Assembly: GCF_016894385.1 (NCBI RefSeq)
Contig: NZ_CP069811.1
Coordinates: forward strand, 720,501 to 784,500
Direction: 5' to 3'
DNA length: 64,000 nucleotides
Origin: Cupriavidus oxalaticus
GTDB taxonomy: Bacteria > Pseudomonadota > Gammaproteobacteria > Burkholderiales > Burkholderiaceae
Under the pieces are notes generated by a model, which was not told the origin of the DNA, searched no databases, and saw nothing but the letters and a program-made list of their open reading frames with translations. The translations under genes were made by a program, and so were the position numbers. Below are positions 1 through 9,359 of the stretch, in pieces; the first letter of the stretch is position 1; every line of letters starts with the position of its first letter.

Positions 1-737
1 TTGTACTGGATCGGGTCGGCGTTGTAGTAGAACTGGGGCGTCTGCACCACGCCCACGCGCGGGTCGCCGAACAGGCCCACGGTGCGCAGCAGGATGTTGC
101 GGTGGGGCGCGAAGTCGGCGTCGAGCACCAGGATGTACGGCGCGCCGCCGGCTTGGGCGCTGTGGTGCAGGCCGTTGTTGAGATTGCCGGCCTTGGCGTG
201 GGTATTGTCCGGGCGGGTCACGTAGTACGCGCCGACGCGGCCGCAGAATTCGCGCAGCCAGTCGCGGCGCGTGTCGTCGAGCACCCACACGCGAAAATCG
301 GGATAGTCGATCGCCAGCGCCGAGACGATGGTCTTTTCCAGGATGTCCAGTCCTTCGTTGTAGGTGGCGATGAAGATGTCCACGCGCGGTACGTGTGCGG
401 CGCGGCGCAGCGCGGATTCGCCGGCGTCGGCCGCGGGCGAGTGGTTGCTGTTGCGGCCGAGCACCATGATCGACAGCAGCGTGTAGGCCAGCGTCATGCA
501 CTCGAACGCAAAGAACACATGCGCCCATGCGCTGGCGAAGGTCGGCTGCCAATCCGGCAGCGTCTCACGGACGCGCCAGGTCAGGTAGACCAGCAGCAGC
601 AGGGCGGTGATGCCGCCGAACAGCATGCGGTCAGCCGGCCGCTCCTGGCGGCACAGCAGCGTCAGCAGCACCATCGCCAGCAGCACGCCGCCGTTGATGG
701 CCAGCAGCGACTGGTTCTCGAGGAAGAGGGTGAACAT
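1..737 (-). CDS. Cellulose-synthase-like family 2 glycosyltransferase, partial at window edge
   Basis: About 245 N-terminal residues of a membrane glycosyltransferase are present; the stop lies outside the window. The start ATG (735-737) follows directly on the stop of the upstream gene (740-742), so the two are probably cotranscribed. Two or three hydrophobic segments occupy roughly residues 10-60 and 70-95. A GT-A domain follows with IATYNEG, a DDT motif, LDADFAP (the DxD-type nucleotide-sugar/metal site) and QTPQFYYN, all as in BcsA-type synthases. The family polymerises a sugar from a UDP-sugar and extrudes the chain across the inner membrane. The HlyD-type partner two genes upstream fits an exopolysaccharide export unit. 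No bcsB or bcsC is visible here, so the polymer is unknown. Confidence 0.85.
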   Translation of the reverse strand, partial: MFTLFLENQSLLAINGGVLLAMVLLTLLCRQERPADRMLFGGITALLLLVYLTWRVRETLPDWQPTFASAWAHVFFAFECMTLAYTLLSIMVLGRNSNHSPAADAGESALRRAAHVPRVDIFIATYNEGLDILEKTIVSALAIDYPDFRVWVLDDTRRDWLREFCGRVGAYYVTRPDNTHAKAGNLNNGLHHSAQAGGAPYILVLDADFAPHRNILLRTVGLFGDPRVGVVQTPQFYYNADPIQY

Positions 738-739
738 CG

Positions 740-2101
740 TCAGTCCTTGCCGGGGGCGTTGGCGTTGGTGGCGTTGGTGGTGTTGGCATTGGCCGCGGCA
801 ATGGCCGGCGGCGGACACGACGGGTCCAGGCAGCCGCCGGGACGGAACGGGTTCCAGCGCGCTGCCGCCAGCACGGCCCACGCGGTGGCGCCAAGGTGCG
901 GCAGGTGGAAGTAGTAGAAGTCTTCCGTGGTCGACGTGGGTCCGATCGAGAGCCCCGTGCTGATGCGCGCATCGGGCGTGGCGTAGAGCATGCCCGAGGG
1001 AGCGCGCTGCGACAGCAGCAGCGGCCACAACGGCTGCGCCTGTTGCGCGCGGCCAGCGGCCTGCAGCACCAGCGCGGCCTGGCCGGTGCCCTCGGTCCAG
1101 ATGCCGTCGGGGCTGGCCTTGAAGCCATAACCCGCGCCGGCGCGATGGCGTGCGTCGACCCAGCCCAGCGCGCGGTACCAGTCCCGCGGCGGATCGGGCA
1201 GCGCGATCAGCGGCCACAGTACGGCATCGAGCGCGGACGGGCCGGCATTGAGGCCGCGGCCGTCGTCTTTCGTGCCGATCACGAAGCGGCCCTCGCGCGG
1301 CTGCCACATGGCATTGACAAAGCCGCGTGATCGCGCCGCGCCGTCGCGCCAGCGCGGGTCGTTGCGCAGGCTGGCGAGCCAGCTGAAGGCGGCATAGGTA
1401 TCGACGTTGTGCTCGGTCGACTTCCAGCCCTGGCGGATCTGCCTGGGCTCATGGCCGAAAAAGCCGCCGGTATAGGCCGCCGGCGCGCCGGTATCGGGCA
1501 CGCTCGCGTGGACCCAGCCCATCAGCGCCGCGGCGCCGTCCAGGTAGCGCGCGTCGCGCGTGGCTTCGTGCACGGCCAGCAACAGCAGCGCGGCCCAGGC
1601 GACGTTGCCGGTGGCGGTGCCGGCCTGGTAGGCGTCCTCGAACCAGCGCTTGCTGGGCTCGTCCCACCAGCCGGGCAACGGTGCCGGCCCTGCGGGCAGC
1701 GGGCCGGCGCGATAGGCGTTGCGCAGCCGCGCGTCGCGATAGTGGCGGTCCTGCCGGCTGGCCTGCAGCACGGCGTCGGCGATGCGGCGTGCTTCGGCGG
1801 GGCGCTTGCACGCGACCAGCGCGATGCCGGCCAGCGCGTTGTCGTAGACGAAGGCGGCGTTGCGCAGCGCCGGCACCAGCGGCTCGCCGCCCGGCGCGGG
1901 CTCGTAGCTGGCCAGGAACACCGGGCCGCTGCCGGCTTCACGGCCGACACGCTCGGCCAGTGCCTTGCAGCCTTCGGCCAGCAGGGTTTGCTGCGACGCC
2001 TGCGCATGCGCGGCGGCAGGGGTGAGTGCCAGCGCTGCCGGCAGCAGCAGCGCAACGGTGAGCCGGCGCAAGCGCGGCGGGGACAACGGTGGTCGGATCA
2101 T
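740..2101 (-). CDS. Exported protein with a probable alpha/alpha-barrel (six-hairpin) fold
   Basis: The 453-residue product has a signal peptide (hydrophobic core about 14-30, ending AAAHAQ). Repeated helix-like stretches with WF, GNVAWAALLL, YTGGFFG and DTYAAFSWLA resemble six-hairpin glycosidase-like proteins rather than any enzyme I can name. The C-terminal tail from about residue 430 is low-complexity Ala/Asn/Thr and probably unstructured. The gene lies between an HlyD-type adaptor and a cellulose-synthase-like glycosyltransferase, all on the minus strand with short gaps. That context suggests a periplasmic role on the polysaccharide, such as trimming it or stabilising the synthase, as glycosidases do in the bcs and alg loci. 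This function is inferred from neighbours and fold impression only. Confidence 0.6.
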   Translation of the reverse strand: MIRPPLSPPRLRRLTVALLLPAALALTPAAAHAQASQQTLLAEGCKALAERVGREAGSGPVFLASYEPAPGGEPLVPALRNAAFVYDNALAGIALVACKRPAEARRIADAVLQASRQDRHYRDARLRNAYRAGPLPAGPAPLPGWWDEPSKRWFEDAYQAGTATGNVAWAALLLLAVHEATRDARYLDGAAALMGWVHASVPDTGAPAAYTGGFFGHEPRQIRQGWKSTEHNVDTYAAFSWLASLRNDPRWRDGAARSRGFVNAMWQPREGRFVIGTKDDGRGLNAGPSALDAVLWPLIALPDPPRDWYRALGWVDARHRAGAGYGFKASPDGIWTEGTGQAALVLQAAGRAQQAQPLWPLLLSQRAPSGMLYATPDARISTGLSIGPTSTTEDFYYFHLPHLGATAWAVLAAARWNPFRPGGCLDPSCPPPAIAAANANTTNATNANAPGKD

Positions 2102-2146
2102 GCTCGTCTCCGTGGTGTCCGTTCAGATACGTTCAGGTCGGCGAGT

Positions 2147-3553
2147 TCAAGTCAGCGTTGCCCGCAGCTGGCCCAGCCAGCTTTGATCCAGCGTCACGCG
2201 CGCCCAGCGGCCCATGCCGCAGTGACCCGAGGTCGCCGGTGCGGTGCCGCCCGCGCTGGCCGTGGCTGCCGATGCGGCTGCATTCGGCTTTTCCGGCAGC
2301 TTGCCCAGCGGCCGGTCGAGCTTGGCGATGACGTAGATCTCGTTCTTTTCGATCGGCGGGAACGGCACGAAGTAGCGCGCCTGGTCGCCGTCGGGCGCGC
2401 GCGGCAGGATCTCCGCCACCGATGCAGGCAGCGCCGCGGGCAGCCCGTCGACATGCACGTTCAGGCGCGCACCCGGCAACAGGTTGTCGCTGAGGCTGCG
2501 CGGGAACACTGCCACCACGCGCGTCTGCGCGCAGTTGCTGGCGCGTGCCAGCGTGGCGCCCGCTGCCACGCGCATGCCAGGCTGCGCGATCAGGTCTTCG
2601 ATGATGCCGGGCTCGGTCGCGCGGATCTCCAGGTTGGACAGCCGATCGATGCGCTGCTGCTCGGTGGCGAGCAACTCGTCGACTGACTTGCCGTACGCCT
2701 CGAGCTGCTCCAGTTCGGCGGTCAGCTGCGTGGCTTCGGCGCTCAGCGCCTGGCGCCGCTGTGCCAGCGATGCGCTGGGGCCGTCCGCCGACGAGGCATA
2801 AACCTTGTTGCGCGACGCTTCGCTTTCGCCGACGGCGCTGTCCAGTTCGGCTTTCGCCGCGGCCTTGGCGTTGGTCAGCATCGACAGCTGGTAGCGCGAA
2901 GCATTGGTGTAGGCCTCGCTCACCGCGCCTGCCCACTGCATGTTCTGGTTGCGGTTGACGATCTCCTGCTGCTGGTCCTCCTGCGCGGTAGCCGACGCCA
3001 GCCGTGCCTGCAGCGCGCGCACGCGCGTCGCATGCTCGCGCTGCGCGGCGCTGTTGTAGCGCTGCAGATCCTGCTCGGTGGCGCCCATCAGCCGGCGGTT
3101 CGATTCCAGCCGCGCCCGCGCGGAATCGTAGCGCTGCTGCGTATCGAGTTTCTTGCCGGTCAGCTCGACCAGCAGCGAGCGGTCGATGTTCGGGTTCTGC
3201 ACCACCATCAGCGGCTGGTTGGCGGTGAAGCTCTGGCCCGCTGCCACCTTCTGCTGCATGACGATGCCTTCGACCGGCGAGGTCACCAGGCTGACGGGAC
3301 TGTTGATCACGGCACGCTCCGACGAACGCGTAAACACATTCGGAAACATAATCGTCAACACCGCCCACACGATGAACAGCACCACGCCATAGCCGGCCAT
3401 GCGCGGCACGATATGCCACAGCGGTACGGTCACGGGCTGCTGGCGCTGCACCAGGCCGTCGCCATGCGGCTGGCGCGGCGATGCGGGGGCCAGCGTGTGG
3501 CGCGGGGGCTGCGGGGAAGGCGGGGGCGGTGGGTTGTTGCGCTGGTCGGCCAT
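2147..3553 (-). CDS. HlyD/Alg44-like membrane adaptor protein
   Basis: The 468-residue protein has a Pro-rich cytoplasmic N-terminus (residues 1-45), one transmembrane helix near 50-72 and then a periplasmic part. A biotinyl-lipoyl-like half-motif (SPVEGIVMQQKVAAGQSF, near 90-108) is followed by a long alpha-helical hairpin (about 115-290, rich in Gln, Glu and Ala) and a second lipoyl half (IRATEPGIIEDL...PGMRVAAGATLA). This order is typical of HlyD/EmrA membrane-fusion proteins; in alginate and related systems such adaptors sit beside the synthase. It is the first gene of the operon that continues into the exported barrel protein and the glycosyltransferase. The ATG at 3551-3553 has no closer competing start. 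Confidence 0.8.
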   Translation of the reverse strand: MADQRNNPPPPPSPQPPRHTLAPASPRQPHGDGLVQRQQPVTVPLWHIVPRMAGYGVVLFIVWAVLTIMFPNVFTRSSERAVINSPVSLVTSPVEGIVMQQKVAAGQSFTANQPLMVVQNPNIDRSLLVELTGKKLDTQQRYDSARARLESNRRLMGATEQDLQRYNSAAQREHATRVRALQARLASATAQEDQQQEIVNRNQNMQWAGAVSEAYTNASRYQLSMLTNAKAAAKAELDSAVGESEASRNKVYASSADGPSASLAQRRQALSAEATQLTAELEQLEAYGKSVDELLATEQQRIDRLSNLEIRATEPGIIEDLIAQPGMRVAAGATLARASNCAQTRVVAVFPRSLSDNLLPGARLNVHVDGLPAALPASVAEILPRAPDGDQARYFVPFPPIEKNEIYVIAKLDRPLGKLPEKPNAAASAATASAGGTAPATSGHCGMGRWARVTLDQSWLGQLRATLT

Positions 3554-4082
3554 GGTCTTTGTTCTCCGGCAAGCAGGTCAAAAGCATCCCTCCCGGCTGC
3601 AGGCACCGCATGCCGGACGAGCAAATTCGCAGGCAAGCGCATGGCGTCGCGCAAGGGCTGTCGCGCGATGCCCCGGCCTGCAAGTCCCCATTCAGATTGT
3701 TGTCTGCAGCACGCGCGCTGCGGCAGTCAGCCGCGGCGGCGCACCTTGCATCGGACCTCGGTCCGGTCCGTGGATTTGCCCGTTCTGTTTCGGGCAGCGT
3801 TGAACCATGGCCGATCGCTGCTGCGGGCAGCAAGCGTTGGCCACAATGTGGCAGCCTGTTGACGCAAAGAATCATGCACTCAGGCCGCCGCGTGTGAGTT
3901 AAGGCTAGTCAGTTGCCCCTTGGCTTGCTGTAAGAATGTGTAAGGGGAGGTCGTAGTATTGCTTAATACGGCCGTCATGCTGGCCGTTATGGAAGTGAGG
4001 AGGCGGTGCGGGCAGATAGGCCTTCAAACCGTTGCCAGGCGCGGGTTGCGGACTGCTGCAAAAGCGCCGGCTAACCGCTTGC
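3554..4082. other. Intergenic region, 529 bp, upstream of the HlyD-type operon
   Basis: No credible gene is seen here. It separates the 3' end of the MFS gene from the start of the HlyD-type gene, so it should hold the promoter of the latter. Two short inverted repeats are visible: GTATT/AATAC around 3955-3969, and ACGGCC at 3968-3973 paired with GGCCGT at 3982-3987. The second could be a weak terminator of the MFS gene, but no T-run follows it. Base composition around 3890-4000 is lower in GC than the flanking genes, as expected for a promoter region. Confidence 0.5.
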
Positions 4083-5573
4083 TTACCGTTGCATGTGATC
4101 GTCCGCAGCAAGCGGTGGGGCGACTTGTTCCAGCGGACGGCGTTCGGCATCGATGCCAAAACGCAACGCCAGCAGGCCGGCAATGATGACAAGTGCCGCA
4201 CCGAGGCCATAGCCCGCAGCCACGGCTTCGCGGCTGCCGCTCTCGATCAGCGTGCCCAGCAACAGCGGCGCGATAAACCCGCCGGAGCCGGTGCCCGCGG
4301 CATAGAACACCGAGATCGCCAGGGCACGCATTTCCAGCGGGAACACTTCGCTGGCGGTGAGATAGGCCGAGCTGGCAGCAGCCGAAGCGAGGAAGAACAC
4401 GGCCGACCAGCACAACGCCTGCGCGCGCGCATCGAGCCAGCCTTCGACAAAGGCCCAGCCCGTCAGCGCCAGCCCGACGCCGGCCAGTACATAGGTCGCG
4501 GAGATCATGCGCCGGCGCCCGACATGGTCGAACAGCGGTCCCAGCAGGAAGGGCCCGGCGGCATTGCCCAGGGCGAACGGGAAGATGTATAGCGCCACAC
4601 GCGCTTCCGGCACGTGGTAGAAGCGCGTCAGCACCAGCGCATAGGTGAAGAAGATGGCGTTGTAGAAGAATGCCTGCGCCACCATCAACGCCAGCGTGAT
4701 CATGCTGCGCTGGCGATAGCGCAGCAGCAGCAGGCGCATGACCTCGCCCACGTCGGGGGCAGCGCGCCGGCGCATCGCCACCGCGGCGCAATCGGATGCG
4801 ACCGGCGGCAGCGGCCCATGGTCCACGCGCACCTCGGCTTCGATCGCGGCGACCACGCGCTCGGCCTCTTCCAGCCGCCCGTGCGTGGCCAGCCAGCGCG
4901 GGCTCTCGGGCACGTGCCGGCGCACCAGTACGATCGCCACCGCCAGCAGCGCGCCCAGCGCAAAGCAGGCACGCCAGCCCCATACCGGCCCGAGCACGCG
5001 CGCATCCAGCAATACCAGGCTCAGGCCCGCGCCCAATGCCGCGCCGAGCCAGAAGCTGCCGTTGATCGCCAGGTTGACGCGCCCGCGCACGCGCGCGGGG
5101 ATCAGTTCGTCGATGGCGGAATTGATTGCCGCGTATTCGCCGCCAATGCCCAGCCCGGTCAGGAAACGGCAGGCGGCAAAGAAGGCAAAGCCCGGCGCGA
5201 ACGCGGTGGCCAGCGTCGCAAGCATATAGACCGCCAGCGTGGCCAGGAACAGCCGCTTGCGCCCGAGCCGGTCGGCCATGCGGCCGAACACCAGCGCGCC
5301 GATGACCGCGCCGAGTATATAGAGCGAGCCGGTCCAGCCGACCTGCGTCGCGCTCAGCGCCAGCGTGTCCGGGCGCTCCAGCACGGCGCCGACCGAGCCC
5401 ACCAGCGTGACCTCGAGGCCGTCGAGCACCCAGGCAATGCCCAGCGAGAGGGTCACGCGCCAGTGCCAGCGCGACCACGGCAGGCGGTCCAGCCGCCCGG
5501 GGATGTCGGTGCGGAATGCGGTATCGAGCGGAAGGGTGGCGAGCGCGCTATCGGCTGGCGTTGCGTTCGGCAT
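4083..5573 (-). CDS. MFS metabolite:H+ symporter
   Basis: This is a twelve-helix major facilitator of 496 residues. The hallmark loop 2-3 motif is FGRMADRLGRKRLF, with a second copy GPLFDHVGRRRM between helices 8 and 9. The GIGGEYAAINSAIDELIPARVRG segment after helix 4 is typical of the sugar-porter/AAHS-like branch that takes up organic or aromatic acids. The ATG at 5571-5573 is preferred; a TTG two codons upstream (5579) is possible, and neither has a clear ribosome site. It lies 33 bp after the TRAP dctM gene in the same direction, so it may be cotranscribed with it. The substrate is unknown. Confidence 0.8.
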   Translation of the reverse strand: MPNATPADSALATLPLDTAFRTDIPGRLDRLPWSRWHWRVTLSLGIAWVLDGLEVTLVGSVGAVLERPDTLALSATQVGWTGSLYILGAVIGALVFGRMADRLGRKRLFLATLAVYMLATLATAFAPGFAFFAACRFLTGLGIGGEYAAINSAIDELIPARVRGRVNLAINGSFWLGAALGAGLSLVLLDARVLGPVWGWRACFALGALLAVAIVLVRRHVPESPRWLATHGRLEEAERVVAAIEAEVRVDHGPLPPVASDCAAVAMRRRAAPDVGEVMRLLLLRYRQRSMITLALMVAQAFFYNAIFFTYALVLTRFYHVPEARVALYIFPFALGNAAGPFLLGPLFDHVGRRRMISATYVLAGVGLALTGWAFVEGWLDARAQALCWSAVFFLASAAASSAYLTASEVFPLEMRALAISVFYAAGTGSGGFIAPLLLGTLIESGSREAVAAGYGLGAALVIIAGLLALRFGIDAERRPLEQVAPPLAADDHMQR

Positions 5574-5606
5574 TGCCAACCAGTATAGGCGCCGCGGCGC
5601 CCGGCT

Positions 5607-7550
5607 TCAGCGGTACAGCGCCGTGGGGAGCCAGAGGCCGATGCCGGGGAAGACGTACAGCAGCACCAGCGCGATCACCTGGATGCCCATGAACGGCAAC
5701 ATGCCGAGGAAGATCTGGTTCAGCGTCACGTGCGGCGGCGCCACGCCCTTCAGGTAAAAAGCCGACATCGCCACCGGCGGCGACAAGAACGCGGTCTGCA
5801 GGTTCAGCGCCACCAGCAGGCCGAAGAACAGCGGATCGATGCCGAAGTTGTCCAGCAGCGGGATGAAGATCGGCATGAAGATGATGATGATCTCGGTCCA
5901 CTCCAGCGGCCACCCGAGCAGGAAGATGATGACCTGCGCCAGGATCATGAACTGCACCGGCGACAGGTTCAGCGACAGCACCCATTGCTCGACCAGCGCC
6001 TGCCCGCCCAGCAGCGCGAACGCCGCCGAGAAGATCGACGAACCCACGAACAGCCAGCACACCATGGCGCTGGTCTTGGCCGTCAGCAGCACCGATTCCT
6101 TGACCACGCGGAAATTGAGCTGGCGATAGGCGGCTGCCAGCACCGCGCCGCCCAGCGATCCCACCGCCGCTGCTTCTGTCGGCGTGGCCAGCCCGAATAC
6201 GATCGAGCCCAGCACCGCCAGGATCAGCAGCGCCAGCGGGAAGAACGACGCCAGCAGCATCTTGAAGATTTCCAGCCGGGCGAAGCTGAAGCGCCAGTAG
6301 AAGTAGGCCAGCAGCACCACGACCACGCCCAGCATGATCCAGAACCAGCGCGGCGCCGGCTTGGCCGCGCCCGCAGCGGGTGCCGGCGGTGCCTCGGCTT
6401 GTGCGACGGGAGTTGCAGCGGAAGTTGCATCGGAATTTGCGGGCGGAGCCGCGGCCGGTGCGGCAGTGCCCGCAGGGGTGTCTGGCACCGGCGATTCTTC
6501 CGGCGGCGCTTCCAGATCATCCAGTGATGCGCTGCTGTCCTCGGCTCCGCCAAGCGACAGCGGCACTTCAGCCGCAACGCTGGCAACCGGCGCGGTCACG
6601 GCCTCATACAACGTGCCCATGATCACCGCCACGGCCAGCGCGGGCAGCAAGACGATGCCCAATTGGCGCGCGAACGCCGCGGTGGATACGTCTGCATTGC
6701 GCGGGCCCTTGAGCGCGCGCAGCATGCCGGCGCCGAAGGCGGGCAGTGCGCGTACCGCGCCGCCGGCCTGCAGCGTGCCGGCCAGTGCCGGCAGCGGCAC
6801 CGCACGCTCCGCCTCGGGCAGCGGCGGCGCCACTGCCGGCTTGAGCTTGGCGGTGAGCATGATGTACAGGACGTAGAGCCCGGTCAGCATCAGCCCCGGG
6901 AAGAAGGCGCCGGCATAGAGCTGCACCACCGATACGCCCGCCGTGGCGCCATACACGATCAGCAGCACCGACGGCGGGATCAGGATGCCCAGGCATCCGC
7001 CGGCAGTGACCGCGCCGGCCGACAGCGTCGTGCTGTAGCCGGCGCGCAGCATCGCGGGAAACGCCAGCAGGCCCATCAACGTCACCACCGCGCCGACAAT
7101 GCCGGTGGCTGTGGCGAAGATCGCGCATGTCACCAGCGTGGCCACGGCCAGCGAGCCGGGGATCCAGGCCAGCGCCAGGTGCAGGCTGCGGAACAGCTTC
7201 TCGATCATGTTGGAGCGCTCGACCAGATAGCCCATGAAGACAAAGAGCGGGATCGAGATCAGCACGTCATTGGTCATGACGGCATAGGCACGCTGCACCA
7301 TCAGGTCCAGCGTCTGCTGCACCGCGATCTCGGGATTGGCGTGGCGATAGGCCAGCCATGAGAACAGCACGCCCATGCCCATCAGCGTGAACGCGGTGGG
7401 AAAGCCCAGCATGATCGCCACCACGATCAGCGCGAGCATCAGCAGGCCGAGATGTCCGTTGGTCCAGTCGCCCGGCGCGGGCATGAACCAGATCACGGCG
7501 CCGACGATCAGCGCCATCAGCGTCACGCCGAACCAGAGTTCCTTTCTCAT
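5607..7550 (-). CDS. TRAP transporter large permease (DctM) with a long insertion
   Basis: This is the membrane subunit that moves the substrate in a Na+-driven TRAP uptake system. It has 647 residues against the usual 425-450. The N-terminal half (1-235) and C-terminal part (from about 430, with FGLATPTEAAAVGS) are canonical. Between them, roughly 255-430, are an extra hydrophobic segment (about 297-318), an Ala/Pro/Glu-rich low-complexity linker (about 325-400) and another hydrophobic segment (about 402-420). The start ATG overlaps the dctQ stop as ATGA, which implies translational coupling. The reading frame stays open with normal codon use through the insertion, so it is not a sequencing frameshift. 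The large-subunit assignment is firm; the role of the insertion is unknown. Confidence 0.9.
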   Translation of the reverse strand: MRKELWFGVTLMALIVGAVIWFMPAPGDWTNGHLGLLMLALIVVAIMLGFPTAFTLMGMGVLFSWLAYRHANPEIAVQQTLDLMVQRAYAVMTNDVLISIPLFVFMGYLVERSNMIEKLFRSLHLALAWIPGSLAVATLVTCAIFATATGIVGAVVTLMGLLAFPAMLRAGYSTTLSAGAVTAGGCLGILIPPSVLLIVYGATAGVSVVQLYAGAFFPGLMLTGLYVLYIMLTAKLKPAVAPPLPEAERAVPLPALAGTLQAGGAVRALPAFGAGMLRALKGPRNADVSTAAFARQLGIVLLPALAVAVIMGTLYEAVTAPVASVAAEVPLSLGGAEDSSASLDDLEAPPEESPVPDTPAGTAAPAAAPPANSDATSAATPVAQAEAPPAPAAGAAKPAPRWFWIMLGVVVVLLAYFYWRFSFARLEIFKMLLASFFPLALLILAVLGSIVFGLATPTEAAAVGSLGGAVLAAAYRQLNFRVVKESVLLTAKTSAMVCWLFVGSSIFSAAFALLGGQALVEQWVLSLNLSPVQFMILAQVIIFLLGWPLEWTEIIIIFMPIFIPLLDNFGIDPLFFGLLVALNLQTAFLSPPVAMSAFYLKGVAPPHVTLNQIFLGMLPFMGIQVIALVLLYVFPGIGLWLPTALYR

Positions 7551-8173
7551 CGCGCGGCGTCCTCGCGGTGGGGTGGCGGGGGCGGCTCAACCAGCTCGGC
7601 CGTCGGCGTGCCTTGCACCATTTCCTTGAGCTGTTCGACGTCCACTTCTTCGACATCGCCTTCGCGCGGCGGCCATTGCCCGCGCTGCAGGCACAGGATG
7701 CAGCGGATGGTCTCGGCCACGCCCTGCAGCAGCAACAGCGCGCCGGCAATCGGGATCACCGCCTTGAACGGGTAGATCGGCGGGCCATCGGCGGCGATCG
7801 ACGAGTGTTCGTTCTGCGCCAGCGAGACCTCGAAGAAGTCGATGCCGGCCCAGGCCAGCGCGATCACGCCGGGAAAGAAGAAGGCCAGGTACAGCACCAG
7901 GTCGATCGTCGCCTGCATGCGCGGCGACAGGAAGCCATACAGGATATCGCCGCGCACGTGCCCGCGCTTGGCCAGCGTGTAGGCGCCGGCCAGCATGAAC
8001 AGCGTACCGTACAGCATGTTGCTGGCATCGAACACCCATGCGTGCGGCGCGCCGAGCGCGTAGCGCGAGAACACCTCGTAGCTGATCATCAGCGTCAGCG
8101 CGATGATCAGCCACGAGCCGGCCTGGCCGACGAACGTGCTGATCCGGTCGATGCCGAACAGCAGGCGTTGCAC
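7547..8173 (-). CDS. TRAP transporter small permease (DctQ)
   Basis: This small membrane subunit of 208 residues has four hydrophobic segments (about 15-40, 50-72, 90-115 and 140-162) and the usual FSRYALGAPHAWVFD stretch after helix 1. The C-terminal 45 residues are a charged, Pro-rich tail. The start is GTG (8171-8173). It lies 19 bp after the binding-protein gene and overlaps dctM by 4 bp. DctQ pairs with DctM in the inner membrane and is needed for transport. The branch with a C-terminal tail is common in the mannitol/chloroaromatic-type TRAP systems, but the ligand here cannot be read from the sequence. Confidence 0.85.
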   Translation of the reverse strand: MQRLLFGIDRISTFVGQAGSWLIIALTLMISYEVFSRYALGAPHAWVFDASNMLYGTLFMLAGAYTLAKRGHVRGDILYGFLSPRMQATIDLVLYLAFFFPGVIALAWAGIDFFEVSLAQNEHSSIAADGPPIYPFKAVIPIAGALLLLQGVAETIRCILCLQRGQWPPREGDVEEVDVEQLKEMVQGTPTAELVEPPPPPHREDAAR

Positions 8174-8192
8174 GATGGCGCCCCGGCGTTGC

Positions 8193-9359
8193 TCAGGTGC
8201 GCTTGGAGAAGTAGTGGCTTGTCGCCAGCCGGAAGTCGACGTTGGTGTCGTTCTGCCAGCGGGTGGCGCGCTGCGCGAAGGCCTTCATCGAGTCGTTGAC
8301 CTTCTTGAACATCGGGTTTTCCTTTTCCTTGCGCGCCACGATTTCGTCCCAGATCTTGAGCTGTGCCTGCAGCACCGAGTTGGGCGTGGCGTAGAATTTC
8401 ACGCCCTGCGCCTGCAGTGCCTGGTAATCCTTGGAATAGCGGTCGATCGCCTTCATCGACATATCCGCCGAAGCCGCCTCCACCGCGTTGGCGATCAGCG
8501 CCTTCATCTTGGCGGGCAGCGCGTCATAGCGCTTCCTGTTGAACAGGATCTCGAACTGCTCCGAGGCCTGGTGGAAGCTGCGCAGCATGCAGACCTTGGA
8601 CACGTCCTGGAAGCCCAGCGCGCGGTCCGAGCTGGCATTGTTGAATTCGGCGGCGTCGAGCAGGCCGCGGTCCAGGGCCGGCACGATCTCGGCGCCGGGC
8701 AGCGCGTTCACCGCGGCGCCCAGCCCGGTGAAGATATCGATCGACAGGCCGACCGTGCGGAACTTCAGTCCCTTGAAATCCTCCGGCTTGGTGATGGGCT
8801 TCTTGAACCAGCCCAGCGGCTGCGTCGGCATCGGCCCATACAGGAACGAGACCACGTCGAGGTTCAGGCTGCGGTAGATCTCTTCCTGCAGCTGCTTGCC
8901 GCCGCCGTACTTGTGCCAGGCCAGCAGCATGTTCGGATCCATACCCCACGCGGGGCCGGAGCCCCACAGCGCCAGCGCGGAGTTCTTGCCATACCAGTAC
9001 GCGATCACGCCGTGGCCGCCGTCGAGAGTGCCCTTGCTGACGGCATCGATCAGGTCGAACGCCTTGACCACCGCGCCGGCGGGCAGCAGTTCGATCTTCA
9101 GGTCGCCGCCCGACATGTTGTTCACCTTGGCGACGAAATCGCCGGCAAACTCGTGGAAGATGTCCTTGGTCGGCCATGTGCTCTGCCAGCGCATGGTGAC
9201 GGGACCCTGCGCCTTGACGATGGCGGGGAATCCCATTGCCGCAGCGCCGGCTGCTGCCCCGGCGGCGCCGCCGAGAAAGCCGCGCCGCGAGACACCGCCC
9301 GCGCCGCCAGTCTCGCCAGCGGCCTGCTTCGCCTGTGTTTTCCTCGTCCTGGATGCCAT
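8193..9359 (-). CDS. TRAP transporter substrate-binding protein (DctP/TakP type), Tat-exported
   Basis: This periplasmic receptor captures the substrate and hands it to DctQM. The N-terminus carries a twin-arginine signal, SRRGFLGG (about residues 24-31), then an Ala/Gly-rich hydrophobic stretch ending near FPAIVKAQGP. The mature part has the family features MRWQSTWPTKDIFHEFAGDF, KFRTVGLS and AEFNNASSD. The ATG at 9357-9359 is preferred over the ATG at 9369-9371 because GGAGG lies six bases before it. The family (TakP, mannitol/chloroaromatic class) binds 2-keto acids and related carboxylates. It is the first gene of a binding protein-DctQ-DctM unit. Confidence 0.88.
   Translation of the reverse strand: MASRTRKTQAKQAAGETGGAGGVSRRGFLGGAAGAAAGAAAMGFPAIVKAQGPVTMRWQSTWPTKDIFHEFAGDFVAKVNNMSGGDLKIELLPAGAVVKAFDLIDAVSKGTLDGGHGVIAYWYGKNSALALWGSGPAWGMDPNMLLAWHKYGGGKQLQEEIYRSLNLDVVSFLYGPMPTQPLGWFKKPITKPEDFKGLKFRTVGLSIDIFTGLGAAVNALPGAEIVPALDRGLLDAAEFNNASSDRALGFQDVSKVCMLRSFHQASEQFEILFNRKRYDALPAKMKALIANAVEAASADMSMKAIDRYSKDYQALQAQGVKFYATPNSVLQAQLKIWDEIVARKEKENPMFKKVNDSMKAFAQRATRWQNDTNVDFRLATSHYFSKRT

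Noticed and set aside
3954..3990. Rho-independent terminator after the MFS gene
   Set aside because: Inverted repeats exist but arms are short and no T-run follows on the minus strand; recorded only as possible structure in the gap.
3905..4210. A 101-residue minus-strand frame across the MFS stop
   Set aside because: It has no ribosome site, overlaps the MFS 3' end and resembles no family.
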